Counted from the first letter of the stretch, positions 10,949 through 23,421 are shown. The stretch is 64,000 nucleotides of DNA from Ehretia macrophylla (GCA_037974665.1 CM075771.1:40284425-40348424), one strand, 5' to 3'. The notes: generated from the letters alone by a model not told the origin. Program-made: numbers and translations.

Positions 10949-11067
10949 GGGTGCGATCATACCAGCACTAATGCATTGGATCCCATAAGAACTCCGAAGT
11001 TAAGCGTGCTTGGGCGAGAGTAGTACTAGGATGGGTGACCCGCTAGGAAGTCCTTGTGTTGTACCCC
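10949..11067 (+). rRNA. 5S rRNA: 5S rRNA gene
   Basis: Changes: C28T, C29T, C39A, C94G, G97A, C107T, C114T. Identical to 29482. Confidence 0.95.
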
Positions 11068-11627
11068 CTTTTTCAATTTTTTTTTCCTATAGTTAGGGTT
11101 GCCAAGATACTTTATCCACTACATTTCTATTATCGAATCCCACGGTACCTTGGGCAAGACAACTTCGCTTCACGTAGAGGCTGGGCCAGCAAACCGAGGG
11201 TGTAGGGCTTGTGACCAGGTCTCCGTCGCTCCGGTGCCCATAACTTCTGATCCGTAAGGAGTTACGCGGCGTACAGCATACCGTTGCAAAGCTCTCCGAG
11301 AGTTCTACGACTGGGGCAGCAAGCATGCTTGTTGTGCCCTTTTTTGGAGCCCAAAATCGAATGTTTTCATCAGTTTTGGGCCACTTTTCTTTTTTAGCTC
11401 TATTTTTCGATCCCGGATCGTGCGTCGTGAACTGGTAAAAGGACGACAACCTTACTCGCAGGACATTAGAGGGCCCTACAATGCGTCGATATCTCGTCTT
11501 GCGAGAATGCTACGTTGTTGAAGCAGATGGGTTGTCGTTAAGCCCATTGGGCCTTCTGAATGGGCCATCTCTCTAGGCTGCGACTGTGAACCGTTAACAC
11601 ATAAAGGAATTCTGCCCTCAACATGAC

Positions 11628-11746
11628 GGGTGCGATCATACCAGCACTAATGTACCGGATCCCATCAAAACTCTGAAGTTAAGCGTGCTTGGGCGAGAGT
11701 AGTACTAGGATGGGTGACCCCTTGAGAAGTCCTCGTGTTGCAACCC
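11628..11746 (+). rRNA. 5S rRNA: 5S rRNA gene
   Basis: Changes: C26T, G41A, C47T, C95T, G98A, C116A. By position its partner is 30161, but that gene carries a different set of changes, which suggests gene conversion in one copy. Confidence 0.95.
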
Positions 11747-12302
11747 TATTTTCAAGTTTTTTCCTCCAGTTAGGGTTGCCAAGATACTTTATCCACCACA
11801 TTTCTATTATCGAATCCCACGGCACCTTGGGCAAGACAAATTCGCTTCACGTGGAGGCTGGGCTGCAAACCGAGGGCGTAGGGCTTGTGACCAGCTCTCC
11901 GTCCCTCGGGTGCCCTTAACTTTTGATCCGTAAGGAGTTACGCGGCGCACAGCATATCCTTGGAAAGCCCTCCGAGAGTTCTACGACGATGGCAACTAGC
12001 TTGCTCGCTATGCCCTTTTTGGAGCCCAAAATCGAACATTTTCATTAGTTTCGGGCCACTTTTCTAATTTAACTCTGTTTTTCCGTCCTGGATCATACGT
12101 CATGAGCTGTTAAAAGGACGACAACCTTACTCGCGGGAAATTAGAAGACCCTACAACGCGTCAATATCTCGTCTTGCGAGGATGCTAGGTTGTTGAAGCG
12201 GATGGGTTGTCGTTAAGCCCATTGGGCCTTCTGAATGGGCCATCTCTCTAGGCTGGGACTGTGAACCGTTAACACATAAAGGAATTGTGCCCTCAACATG
12301 AC

Positions 12303-12421
12303 GGGTACGATCATACCAGTACCAATGCACCGGATCCCATCAGAACTCCGAAGTTAAGCGTGCTTGTGCGAAAGTAGTACTAGGATGGGTGACCCCCTGA
12401 GAAGTCCTCGTGTTGCACCCC
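12303..12421 (+). rRNA. 5S rRNA: 5S rRNA gene
   Basis: Changes: G5A, C18T, T21C, G65T, G70A, G98A. Partner of 30836. Confidence 0.95.
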
Positions 12422-12969
12422 TCTTTTCAATTTTTTTCCTCCGGTTAGGGTTGCCAAGATACTTTATCCACCATATTTCTATTATCAAATCCCACGGCAC
12501 CTTGGACAAGACAACTTTGTTTCACGTGGAGGCTGGGCCAGCAAACCGAGGGCGTAAGGCTTGTGACCAGGTCTCTGTCGCTCCGGTGCCCATAACTTTT
12601 TATCCGTAAGGAGTTACGCGGCGCACAACATACCGTTGGAAAGATCTTCGAGATATCTACGACAGGGGTAGCTTGCTATGCCCTTTTTGGAGCCCAAAAT
12701 TGAATGTTTTCATCAGTTTTGAGCCACTTTTCTAATTTAGCTCTGTTTTCCATCCCGGATCGTACGTTGTGAGCTGTTAAAAGGACGACAACCTTACTCG
12801 CAGAACATTAGAGGGCCCTACAATGCGTCGATATCACGTTTTGCGAGGATGCTGCGTTGTTGAAGCGGATGGGTTATTGTTAAGCCCATTGGACCTTCTG
12901 AATGGGCCATCTCTCTTTGCTGGGACTGTGAACCGTTAACACATAAAGGAATTGTGCCCTCAACATGAT

Positions 12970-13087
12970 GGGTGCGATCATACCAGCACTAATGCACCGG
13001 ATCCCATCAGAACTCTGAAGTAAAGCGTGCTTGGGCGAGAGTAGTACTAGAATGGGTGACCCGTGAGAAGTCCTCGTGTTGCACCCC
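12970..13087 (+). rRNA. 5S rRNA: 5S rRNA gene with 1-nt deletion
   Basis: Changes: C47T, T53A (A box), G82A (C box), plus loss of one base in the C-run at 91-95, where a C is also changed to G. T at -1. Partner of 31504, which shares the deletion. Reduced function is likely. Confidence 0.94.
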
Positions 13088-13645
13088 TCTTTTCAATTTT
13101 TTTTCCTCTGGTTAGGGTTGCCAAGATACTTTATCCACCACATTTCTATTATCGAATCCCACAGCACCTTGGGCAAGAAAACTTCGCTTCACGTGGAGGC
13201 TGGGCCAGAAAATCGAGGGCGTAGGGCTTGTGACCAGGTCTCTGTCACTCCGGTGCCCATAACTTTTTATCCGTAATGAGTTACGCGGCGCACAGCATAC
13301 CGTTGGAAAGCTCTTCGAGAGCTCTATGATGGGGGCAACTAGCTTGTTCGCTGTGCCCGTTTTGAAGCCCAAAATCAAACGTTTTCATCAGTTTTGGGCC
13401 AATTTTCTGATTTAGCTCTGTTTTACTGGCCCGGATTGTACGTCGTGAGCTGTTAAAAGGACGACAACCATACTCACTGGACATTAGAGGACCCTAAAAT
13501 GCGTCGATATCACGTCTTGCGAGGATGCTGTGTTGTTGAAGCGGATGTGTTGTCGTTAAGCCCATTGGGCCTTTTGAATGGGCCATATCTCTAGGCTAGG
13601 ACTGTGAACCGTTAACACATAAACGAATTGTGCCCTCAACATGAC

Positions 13646-13764
13646 GGGTGCGATCATACCAGCACTAATGCACCGGATCCCATCAGAACTCCGAAGTTAA
13701 GTGTGCTTGGGCGAGAGTAGTACTAGTATGGGTGACCCCCTGGGAAGTCCTCGTGTTGCACCCC
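13646..13764 (+). rRNA. 5S rRNA: 5S rRNA gene
   Basis: Changes: C57T (A box), G82T (C box). Partner of 32180. Its spacer is cut at 14082 by the duplication junction. Confidence 0.96.
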
Positions 13765-14082
13765 CTTTTTCAATTTTTTTTCCTCCGGTTAGGGTTGCAA
13801 TGATACTTTATCCACTACATTTCTATTATCGAATCCCACGGCACCTTAGGGAAGACAACTTCGCTTCACGTGGAGGCTGGGCCAGCAAAACGAGGGCGTA
13901 GGGCTTGTGAGCAGGTCTCCTTCGCTCCGGTACCCATAACTTTTGATCCGTAAGAAGTTACGCGGCGCACAGCATACCGTTGGAAAGCTCTCCGAGAGCT
14001 CTACGATGGGGGCAACCAGCTTGCCCACTGTGCCATTTTTTGGGGCCCAAAAGCGAACATTTTCATCAGTTTCGGGCCACTT

Positions 14083-14155
14083 CGAAGTTAAGCGTGCTTG
14101 GGCGAGAGTAGTACTAGGATGGGTGACCCCCTAGGATGTCCACGTGTTGCACCCC
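14083..14155 (+). pseudogene. 5'-truncated 5S rRNA gene at duplication junction
   Basis: Starts at nt 47 (CGAAGTTAAGC) directly after spacer GGGCCACTT, so nt 1-46, the upstream promoter and part of the spacer are missing. It retains the internal control region and 3' end, with G97A, A101T and T106A as in 790. It could not make a full 5S rRNA. Confidence 0.95.
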
Positions 14156-14713
14156 CATTTCAAATTTTTTTTCCTCCGGTTAGGGTTGCCAAGATACTTT
14201 ATCCACCGCATTTCTATTATTGAATCCAACGGCACCTTAGGCAAGACAACTTCGCTTCACGTGGAGGCGGGGCCAGCCAACCGAGGGCGTGGAGCTTGTG
14301 ACCAGGTCTTCGTCACTCCGGTGCCCATAACTTTTTATTTGTAAGGAGTTACACGGCGCAAAGCATACCGTTGGAAAGCACTCCGAGAGCTCTATGACTG
14401 GGGCAGCTAGCTTGCTCGTTGTGCCCTTTTCGGAGCGCAAAATTGAAAGTTTTCATCAGTTTCGGGCCACATTTCTAATTTAACTACGCTTTTCCATCCA
14501 GGATCGTACGTCGTGAGCTGTTAAAAGGACGAGAACCTTACTCGCTGGACATTAGAGGACCCTACAATGCGTCGATATCTCATCTTCCTTGGATACTGGG
14601 TTGTCGAAGCGGATGGGTTCTCGTTAAGCCCATTGGGCCTTCTGAATGGGCTATCTCTCTATGCTGGAACTGTGAACCGTTAACACATAAAGGAATTGTG
14701 CCCTCAACATGAC

Positions 14714-14832
14714 GGGTGCGATCATACCAGCACAAATGCACCGATTCCCATCAGAACTCCGAAGTTAAACGTGCTTGGGCGAGAGTAACACTAGGATGGG
14801 TGACCCCCTGGGAAGTCCACGTGTTGCACCCA
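14714..14832 (+). rRNA. 5S rRNA: 5S rRNA gene
   Basis: Changes: T21A, G31A, A32T, G56A, G75A, T76C, T106A. Partner of 1467. Confidence 0.95.
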
Positions 14833-15391
14833 CTTTTTCAATTTTTTTTCCTCCGGTTAGGGTTGCCAATATACTTTATCCACCATATTTATATTATCGA
14901 ATCGCACGGCACCTTGGGCAAGACAACTTCGCTTCACGTGTAGGCTGGGCCAGCAAACCGAGGGCGTAGGGCTTATGACCAGGTCTCCTTCGCTCCGGTG
15001 CCCATAACTTTTGATCCGTAAAGAGTTACGCACCGCACAACATACCGTTGGAAAGCTCTCCGAGAGCTCTACGATGGGGGCAGCCAGCTTAATCTTTGTG
15101 GCCTTTTTTGGTGCCCAAAATCGAACATTTTCATCAGTTTCGAGCCACTTTTCTTTTTTAGCTATGTTTTTCCATCTCGAATCGTACGTCGTGAGCTGTT
15201 AAAAGGATGACAACCTTACTCGCAAGACATTAGAGGGCCCTATAATGCGTCGATATCACGTCTTTCGAGGATGTTGCGTTGTTGAAGCGGATGGGTTGTT
15301 GTAATGCCCATTGGGCCTTCTGAATGGGCCATTTCTCTAGGCTGGGACTGTGAACCGATAACACATAAAGGAATTGTGCCCTCAACATGGC

Positions 15392-15509
15392 GGGTGCGAT
15401 CATAACAGCACTAATGCATTGGATCCCATAAGAACTCCGAAGTTAAGTGTGCTTGGGCGAGAGTAGTACTAGGATGGGTGACCCCTGGGAAGTCCTCGTG
15501 TTGCACCCC
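15392..15509 (+). rRNA. 5S rRNA: 5S rRNA gene with 1-nt deletion
   Basis: Changes: C14A, C28T, C29T, C39A, C57T, and one C missing from the run at 91-95. Related to 10949 and 29482 by C28T, C29T and C39A. No counterpart survives in copy 1. Confidence 0.94.
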
Positions 15510-16069
15510 CTTTTTCAATTTTTTTTTCCTCCGGTTAGGGTTGCCAAGATACTTTATCCACTACATTTCTATTATCGAATCCCACGGTACCTTGGGCAAG
15601 ACAACTTCGGTTCAGGTGGAGGCTGGGCCAGCAAACCGAGGGCGTTGGTCTTGTGACCAGGTCTCCGTCGCTCCGGTGCCCATAACTTTTGATCCATAAG
15701 GAGTTACGCAACGCACAGCATACGGTTGCAAATCTCTCCGAGAGCTCTATGACGGGGGCAGCCAGCTTGCTAGCTGTACCCTTTTTTGGAGCCTAAAATC
15801 GAATGTTTTCATCATTTTTGGACCACTTTTCTTTTTTAGCTCGATTTTTTAGACCCGGATCATACGTCGTGAGCTGTTAAAAGGATGACGACCTTACTCA
15901 CGGGTCATTAGAGGACCCTACAATGCGTCGATATCTCGTCTTGCGAGAAAGCTACGTTGTTTAAGCAGATGGTTTGTCGTTTAGCCCATTGGGCCATCTA
16001 AATGGGCCATCTCTCTAGGCTGCGACTGTGAACCATTAACACATAAAGGAATTGTGTCCTCAACATGAC

Positions 16070-16188
16070 AGGTGCGATCATACCAGCACTAATGTACCGG
16101 ATCCCATCAGAACTCCGAAGTTAAACGTGCTTGGACGAGAGTAGTACTAGGATGGGTGACCCCTTGAGAAGTCCTCGTGTTGCACCCC
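16070..16188 (+). rRNA. 5S rRNA: 5S rRNA gene
   Basis: Changes: G1A, C26T, G56A, G66A, C95T, G98A. Absent from copy 1. Confidence 0.95.
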
Positions 16189-16744
16189 CGTTTTCAATTT
16201 TTTTTCTCCGGTTAGTGTTGCCAAGATACTTTATCCACCACATTTGTATTATCGAATTCCATGGCACCTTGTGCAAGACAACTTCGCTTCACGCGGAAGC
16301 TGGGCCGCAAACCGAGGGCGTAGGGCTTGTGACCAGCTCTCCGTCCCTCCGGTGCCCATAACTTTTGATCCGTAAGGAGTTACGCGGCGCACAGCATACC
16401 GTTGGAAAGCCCTCCGAGAGCGTTACGACGATGGCAGCAAGCTTGCTCTCTATGCCCTTTTTGGAGCCCAAAATTGAACGTTTTCATAAGTTTTGGGCCA
16501 CTTTTCTAAATTTGCTCTGTTTTTCCGTCCCGGATCGTACGTCGTGAGCTGTTAAAAGGACGCCAACCTTACTCGCGGGACATTAGAGGACCCTACAACG
16601 CGTCGATATCTCGTCTTGCGAGAATGCTAGGTTGTTGAAGCGGATGGGTTATCGTTAAGCCCATTAGGCCTTCTTAATGGGCCATCTCTCTAGGCTGGGA
16701 CTGTGAAACGTTAACACATAAAGGAATTGTGCCCTCAACATGAC

Positions 16745-16863
16745 GGGTGCGATCATACCAGTACTAATGCACCAAATCCCATCAGAACTCTGAAGTTAAG
16801 CGTGCTTGGGCCAGAGTAGTACTAGGATGGGTGACCGCCTGAGAAGTCCTCGTGTTGCACCCC
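16745..16863 (+). rRNA. 5S rRNA: 5S rRNA gene
   Basis: Changes: C18T, G30A, G31A, C47T, G68C, C93G, G98A. Absent from copy 1. Confidence 0.95.
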
Positions 16864-17421
16864 CATTTTAAATTTTTTTTCCTCCGGTTAGGGTTGCCAA
16901 GATACTTTATCCACCACATTTCTATTATTGAATCTCACGGCATCTTGGGCAAGACAACTTCACTTCACGTGGAGGCCGTGCCAGCAAACCGAGGGCGTAA
17001 GGCTTGTGACCAGGTCTCCGTCGCTCCGGTGCCCATAACTTTTTATCCGTAAGGAGTTACGCGGCGTACAGCATACCGTTGGAAAGCTGTTCGATAGCTT
17101 TACGACAAGGGTAGCTAGCTTGCTCGCTTTGCCCTTTTTGGACCCCAAAATCGAATGTTTTCATCAATTTCAAGCCACTTTTCTAATATAGCTATGTTTT
17201 TCCGTCTCGGATTGTACGTCGTGAGCTATTGAAAGGACAGCAACCTTACTCGCGGGAAATTAGAGGGCCATACAACGCGTCGATATCACGTTTTGCGAGA
17301 ATGCTACGTTGTTGAAGCGGATGGGTTATTGTTAAGCCCATTGGGCCTTCTGAATGGGCCATCTATCTAGGCTGGGACTGTGAACCGTTAACACATAAAG
17401 GAATTGTGCCCTCAACATGAC

Positions 17422-17540
17422 GGGTGTGATCATACCAGCACTAATGCACCGAATCCCATCAAAACTCCGAAGTTATGCGTGCTTGGGCGAGAGTAGTAGT
17501 AGGATGGGTGACCCCTTGAGAAGTCCTCGTGTTGCACCCC
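17422..17540 (+). rRNA. 5S rRNA: 5S rRNA gene
   Basis: Changes: C6T, G31A, G41A, A55T (A box), C78G, C95T, G98A. Intact counterpart of the deleted gene at 1868. Next gene 664 bp on. Confidence 0.95.
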
Positions 17541-18085
17541 CCTTCTCAATTTTTTTTCCTCCAGTTAGGGTTGCCAAGATACTTTATCCACCACATTTCT
17601 ATTATCGAATCCCACGGCTCCTTGGGCAAGGCAACTTCGCTTCACGTGGAGGTTGGGCCCGCAAACCCAGGGCGTAGGGATTGTGACCAGCTCTCCGTCC
17701 CTCCGATGCCCATAACTTTTGATCCGCAAGGAGTTACGGGGCGCACATCATACCGTTGGACTGCTCTTTGAGAGCTCTACGACAGGGGCAGCTAGCTTGA
17801 TCGTTGTGCCCTTTTTGGTGCCCAAAATCGAAAGTTTTCAACAGTTTCGGGCCACTTTTCTAATTAAGCTCTGGTTTTCATTCCCGGATCATACGTCGTG
17901 AGCTGTTGAAAGGACGACAACCTCACTCGCGGGACATTAGAGGACCCTACAACGCATCGATATCTCGTCTTGCGAGGATGCTGGGTAGTTGAAGCGGATG
18001 GGTTGTCGTTAAGCCCATTGGGACATCTCTATACGCTGGGACTGTGAACAGTTAACACATAAAGCAATTGTGCCCTTAACATGAC

Positions 18086-18204
18086 GGGTGCGATCATACC
18101 AGCACTAATGCACCGGATCCCATCATAACTCCGAAGTTAAGCGTGCTTGGGCGAGAGTAGTGCTGGGATGGGTGACCCCTTGGGAAGTCTACGTGTTGCA
18201 CCCC
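18086..18204 (+). rRNA. 5S rRNA: 5S rRNA gene
   Basis: Changes: G41T, A77G, A80G (C box), C95T, C105T, T106A. Confidence 0.96.
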
Positions 18205-18763
18205 CATTTTAAATTTTTTTTCCTTCGGTTAAGGTTGCCAAGATACTTTATCCACTACATTTCTATTATCGAATCCCACGGCACCTTAGCCAAGACAACT
18301 TCGCTTCACGTGGAGGCTGGGCCAGCCAACCGAGGGCGTGGAGCTTGTGACCAGGTCTCCGTCACTCCGGTGCCCATAACTTTTTATCCGTAAGGAGTTA
18401 CACGGCGCACAGCATACCGTTGAAAAGTACTTCGAGAGCTCTATGACAGGGGCAGCTAGCTTGCTTGTTGTGCTCTTTTTTGGAGCCCAAAATCGAAAGT
18501 TTTTATCAGTTTCGGGCCACTTTTCTAATTTAACTATGCTTTTTCGTCCCGGATCGTACGTCGTGAGCTGTTAAAAGGACGACAACCTTACTCGCAGGAC
18601 ATTAGAGGACCGTACAACGTGTCGATATCTCATCTTCCTTGGATACTGGGTTGTCGAAGCGGATGGGTTCTCGTTAAGCCCATTGGGCCTTCTGAATGGG
18701 CTATCCCTTTATGCTAGAACTGTGAACCGTTAACACATAAAGGAATTGTGCCCTCAACATGAC

Positions 18764-18882
18764 GGGTGCGATCATACCAGCACTAATGCACCGAATCCCA
18801 TCAGAACTCCAAAGTTAAGCGTGCTTGGGCGAGAATAATACTAGGATAGGTGACCCCCTCGGAAGTCCACGTGTTGCACCCC
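18764..18882 (+). rRNA. 5S rRNA: 5S rRNA gene
   Basis: Changes: G31A, G48A, G72A, G75A, G85A, G97C, T106A. Unit is 637 bp, with the 40-bp spacer deletion. Confidence 0.95.
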
Positions 18883-19400
18883 ACTTTTCAATTTTTTTTC
18901 CTCCGGTTAGGGTTGCCAATATACTTTATCCACCACATTTCTATTATCGAATCCTACGGCACCTTGGGCAAGACAATTTCGCTTCACGTGCAGGCTGGGC
19001 CAGCAAACCGAGGGCGTAGGGCTTGTGACCAGGTCTCTTTCGCTCCGGTGCCCATAACTTTTAATCCGTAAAGAGTTACGCAGCGCACTGCATACCGTTG
19101 CAAATCTCTCCGAGAGGTCTACGACGGGGGCAGCCAGCTTGCTCGCTGTGCCCTTTTTTGGAGCCCAAACTCGAATGTTTTCATCCGTTTTGGACCACTT
19201 TTCTTTTATAGCTCTATTTTTCAGACCCGGATCGTATGTCGTGAGCTGTTAAAAGGACGACGACCTTTCTCGCGGGGCATTAGAGGACCCTACAATGCGT
19301 CGATATCTCGTTTAGCCCACTGGGCCTTCTAAATGGGCCATCTCTCTAGGCTGCGACTGTGAACCATTAACACATAAAGGAATTGTGCCCTCAACATCAC

Positions 19401-19519
19401 AGGTGCGATCATACCAGCACTAATGTACTGGATCCTATCAGAACTCCGAAGTTAAGCGTGCTTGGGCGAGAGTAGAACTAGGATGGGTGACCCCCTGAGA
19501 AGTCCTCGTGTTGTACCCC
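19401..19519 (+). rRNA. 5S rRNA: 5S rRNA gene in a hybrid unit
   Basis: Changes: G1A, C26T, C29T, C36T, T76A, G98A, C114T. The gene is of the 20038 type, but its downstream spacer is of the 18764 type (GCCAATATAC, GGTCTCTTTCGC). This hybrid unit, absent from copy 1, looks like a product of unequal crossing-over. Unit is 637 bp. Confidence 0.95.
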
Positions 19520-20037
19520 CCTATTCAATTTTTTTTCCTCCGGTTAGGGTTGCCAATATACTTTATCCACCACATTTCTATTATCGAATCCCACGGCACC
19601 TTGGGCAAGACAATTTCGCTTCACGTGCAGGCTGGGCCAGCAAACCGAGGGCGTAGGGCTTGTGACCAGGTCTCTTTCGCTCCGGTGCCCATAACTTTTA
19701 ATCCGTAAAGAGTTACGCAGCGCACAGCATACCGTTGCAAATCTCTCCGAGAGGTCTACGACGGGGGCAGGCAGCTTGCTCGCTGTGCCATTTTTTGGAG
19801 CCCAAACTCGAATGTTTTCATCCGTTTTGGACCACTTTTCTTTTATAGCTCTATTTTTCAGACCTGGATCGTATGTCGTGAGCTGTTAAAAGGACGACGA
19901 CCTTTCTCGCGGGTCATAAGAGGACCCTACAATGCATCGATATCTCGTTTAGCCCACTGGGCCTTCTAAATGGGCCATCTCTCTAGGCTGCGACTGTGAA
20001 CCATTAACACATAAAGGAATTGTGCCCTCAACATGAC

Positions 20038-20156
20038 AGGTGCGATGATACCAGCACTAATGTACCGGATCCCATCAGAACTCCGAAGTTAAGCGTGCTT
20101 GGGCGAGAGTAGAACTAGGATGGGTGACCCCCTGAGAAGTCCTCGTGTTGCACCCC
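20038..20156 (+). rRNA. 5S rRNA: 5S rRNA gene
   Basis: Changes: G1A, C10G, C26T, T76A, G98A. Confidence 0.96.
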
Positions 20157-20713
20157 CCTTTTCAATTTTTTTTCCTCTGGTTAGTGTTGCCAAGATACTT
20201 TATCTACCACATTTCTATTATCGAATCCCACGGGACCTTGGGCAAGACAACTTCGCTTCACGTGGCAGCTGGGCCGCAAACCGAGGGCGTAGGGCTTGTG
20301 ACCAGCTCTCCGTCACATCGGCGCCCATAACTTTTGATCCGTAAGGAGTTACGCGGTGCACAGCATACCGTTGGAAAGCCCTCTTAGAGCTCTACGACGA
20401 TGGCAACTAGCTTGCTCGCTATGCCCTTTTTGCATCCCAAAATTGAATGTTTTCATCAGTTTTGGGCCACTTTTCTAAATTAACTCTATTTTTCAATCCC
20501 GGATCGTACGTCGTTAGCTATTAAAAGGACGACAACCTTACTCGCGGGACATTAGAGGACCCTACAATGCATCGATATCTCGTCTTGCGAGGATGCTAGG
20601 TTGTTGAAACGGATGGGTTGTCATTAAGCCCAATGGGCCTTCTTAATAGGCCATCTCTCTAGGCTGGGACTGTGAACCGTTAACACATAAAGTAATTGTG
20701 CCCTCAACATGAC

Positions 20714-20832
20714 AGGTGCGATCATACCAGCACTAATGCACCGGATCGCATCAGAACTCCGAAGTTAAGCGTGCTTTGGCGAGAGTAGTACTAGGATGGG
20801 TGACCCCCTAGGAAGTCCATGTGTTGCACCCC
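20714..20832 (+). rRNA. 5S rRNA: 5S rRNA gene
   Basis: Changes: G1A, C35G, G64T, G97A, T106A, C107T. First member of the 1354-bp duplication. Confidence 0.95.
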
Positions 20833-21391
20833 CATTTTAAATTTTTTTTCTTCCGGTTAGGGTTGCCAAGATACTTTATCCACCACATTTCTATTACCGA
20901 ATCCCACGGCACCTTGGGCAAGACAACTTCGCTTCACGTGGAGGCTGGGGCAGCAAACCGGGGGGGTAGGGCATGTGACCAGGTCTCCTTCGCTCGGGTG
21001 CCAATAACTTTTTATCCGTAAGGAGTTACGCGGCGCACAGCATACCGTTGGAAAGCTCTTCGAGAGCTCTACGACGGGGGCAGGAAGCTTGCTCGCTTTG
21101 CCTTTTTTGGATCCCAAAATCGAACATTTTCATCGGTTTTGAGCCACTTTTTTTGGTTTAGCTCTGTTTTTCTGTCCCGGATCGTATGTCGTGAGCTGTT
21201 AAAAGGATGAAAACCTTACTCGCGGGAAGTTAGAGGGCCCTACAATGCGTCGATATCGCATCTTGCGAGGATGCTGCGTTGTTGAAGCGGATGGGTTATT
21301 GTTAAGCCCATTGGGCCTTCTGAATGGGCCATCTCTCTAGGCTGGGACTGTGAACCGTTAACACATAAGAGAATTCTACCCTCAACATGAC

Positions 21392-21510
21392 GGGTGCGAT
21401 CATACCAGCACTAATGCACCGGATCCCATCAGAACTCCGAAGTTAAGCGTGTTTGGGCGAGAGTAGTACTAGGATGGGTGAACCCCTGAGAAGTTCGCAT
21501 GTTGTACCCG
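21392..21510 (+). rRNA. 5S rRNA: 5S rRNA gene
   Basis: Changes: C61T, C91A, G98A, C104T, T106G, G108A, C114T. Identical to 22746. Upstream motif altered to CATAAGAG. Confidence 0.95.
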
Positions 21511-22067
21511 CCTTTTCAATTTTTTTGCTCCAGTTATGGTTGCTTGGATACTTTATCCACCACATTTCTTTTATCGAATCCCACGGCACCTTGGGCAAGA
21601 CAACTTCGCTTCACGTGGAGGCTCGGCCTGCAAAGCGAGGGCATAGGGCTTGTGACCAGCTCTCCGTCCCTCCGGCCCCCATAACTTTTGATCTGTAAGA
21701 AGTTACGCGGCGCACAGCATACCGTTGGAAAGCCCTCTTAGAGCTCTACGACGGTGGCAACTAGCTTGCTCGCTATGCCCTTTTTGCATCCCAAAATTGA
21801 ACGTTTTCATCAGTTTTGGGCCACTTTTCTAAATTAACTCTATTTTTCAAACCCGGATCGTACGTCGTTAGCTATTAAAAGGACGACAACCTTACTCGCG
21901 GGACATTAGAGGACCCTACAATGCATCGATATCTCGTCTTGCGAGGATGCTAGGTTGTTGAAGCGGATGGGTTGTCATTAAGCCCAATGGGCCTTCTTAA
22001 TAGGCCATCTCTCTAGGCTGGGACTGTGAACCGTTAACACATAAAGTAATTGTGCCCTCAACATGAC

Positions 22068-22186
22068 AGGTGCGATCATACCAGCACTAATGCACCGGAT
22101 CGCATCAGAACTCCGAAGTTAAGCGTGCTTTGGTGAGAGTAGTACTAGGATGGGTGACCCCCTAGGAAGTCCATGTGTTGCACCCC
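22068..22186 (+). rRNA. 5S rRNA: 5S rRNA gene
   Basis: Changes: G1A, C35G, G64T, C67T, G97A, T106A, C107T; one more (C67T) than its duplicate at 20714. Confidence 0.95.
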
Positions 22187-22745
22187 CATTTTAAATTTTT
22201 TTTCTTCCGGTTAGGGTTACCAAGATACTTTATCCACCACATTTCTATTACCGAATCCCACGGCAACTTGGGCAAGACAACTTCGCTTCACGTGGAGGCT
22301 GGGGCAGCAAACCGGGGGGGTAGGGCATGTGACCAGGTCTCCTTCGCTCTGGTGCCAATAACTTTTTATCCGTAAGGAATTACGCGGCGCACAGCACACC
22401 GTTGGAAAGCTCTTCGAGAGCTCTACGACGGGGGCAGGAAGCTTGCTCGCTTTGCCTTTTTTGGATCCCAAAATTGAACATTTTCATCGATTTTGAGCCA
22501 CTTTTTTTGGTTTAGCTCTATTTTTCCGTCCCGGATCGTACGTCGTGAGCTGTTAAAAGGATGAAAACCTTACTCGCGGGACGTTAGAGGGCCCTACAAT
22601 GCGTCGATATCGCATCTTGCGAGGATGCTGCGTTGTTGAAGCGGATGGGTTATTGTTAAGCCCATTGGGCCTTCTGAATGGGCCATCTCTCTAGGCTGGG
22701 ACTGTGAACCGTTAACACATAAGGGAATTCTACCCTCAACATGAC

Positions 22746-22864
22746 GGGTGCGATCATACCAGCACTAATGCACCGGATCCCATCAGAACTCCGAAGTTAA
22801 GCGTGTTTGGGCGAGAGTAGTACTAGGATGGGTGAACCCCTGAGAAGTTCGCATGTTGTACCCG
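22746..22864 (+). rRNA. 5S rRNA: 5S rRNA gene
   Basis: Same changes as 21392: C61T, C91A, G98A, C104T, T106G, G108A, C114T. Upstream motif CATAAGGG. Confidence 0.95.
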
Positions 22865-23421
22865 CCTTTTCAATTGTTTTGCTCCAGTTATGGTTGCTTG
22901 GATACTTTATCCACCACATTTCTTTTATCGAATCCCACGGCACCTTGGGCAAGACAACTTCGCTTCACGTGGAGGCTCGGCCTGCAAAGCGAGGGCATAG
23001 GGCTTGTGACCAGCTCTCCGTCCCTCCGGCCCCCATAACTTTTGATCTGCAAGGAGTTACGTGGCGCACAGCATACCGTTGGAAAGCCCTCCGAGAGCTC
23101 TACGACGATGGCAGCTAGCTTGCTCGCTGTGCCTTTTTTGGAGCCCAAAATCGAACGTTTTCAACAGTTTCGGGCCACTTTTCTAATTTAAATATGTTTT
23201 TCCGTCTTGGATCGTACGTCGTGAGCTGTTAAAAGGACGACAACCTTACTCATGAGACATTAGAGGACCCTACAATGCGTCGATATCTCATCTTGAGAGG
23301 ATGCTGGGTTGTTAAAGCGGATGGGTTGTCGTTAAGCCCATTGGGCTTTCTGAATGGGCCATCTCCCTAGGCTGGGACTGTGAACCGTTAACACATAAAG
23401 GAATTGTGACCTCAACATGAC

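Larger units (their letters stand above)
836..14082 (+). repeat. Segmental duplication, copy 1 (about 13.2 kb)
   Basis: The series of diagnostic 5S gene and spacer variants in this block recurs in the same order in 14083-32616. Matching gene starts include 2390/18086, 5060/22746, 8254/26787, 8931/27463, 10949/29482 and 12970/31504. The offset between copies rises stepwise (13247, 15696, 16332, 17686, then about 18533) because whole units were lost or gained. Copy 1 lacks units that copy 2 keeps near 1812-1872 and near 7527. The left limit is soft, because 1-835 also resembles 17.3-18.1 kb. Confidence 0.9.
20714..23421 (+). repeat. Two-unit (1354 bp) tandem duplication
   Basis: Genes 20714 and 22068 share G1A, C35G, G64T, G97A, T106A and C107T. 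Genes 21392 and 22746 are identical over the gene. Both pairs are 1354 bp apart. Copy 1 of the large duplication has only one such pair (4382 and 5060), so this doubling happened after the large duplication or was lost from copy 1. Confidence 0.88.
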
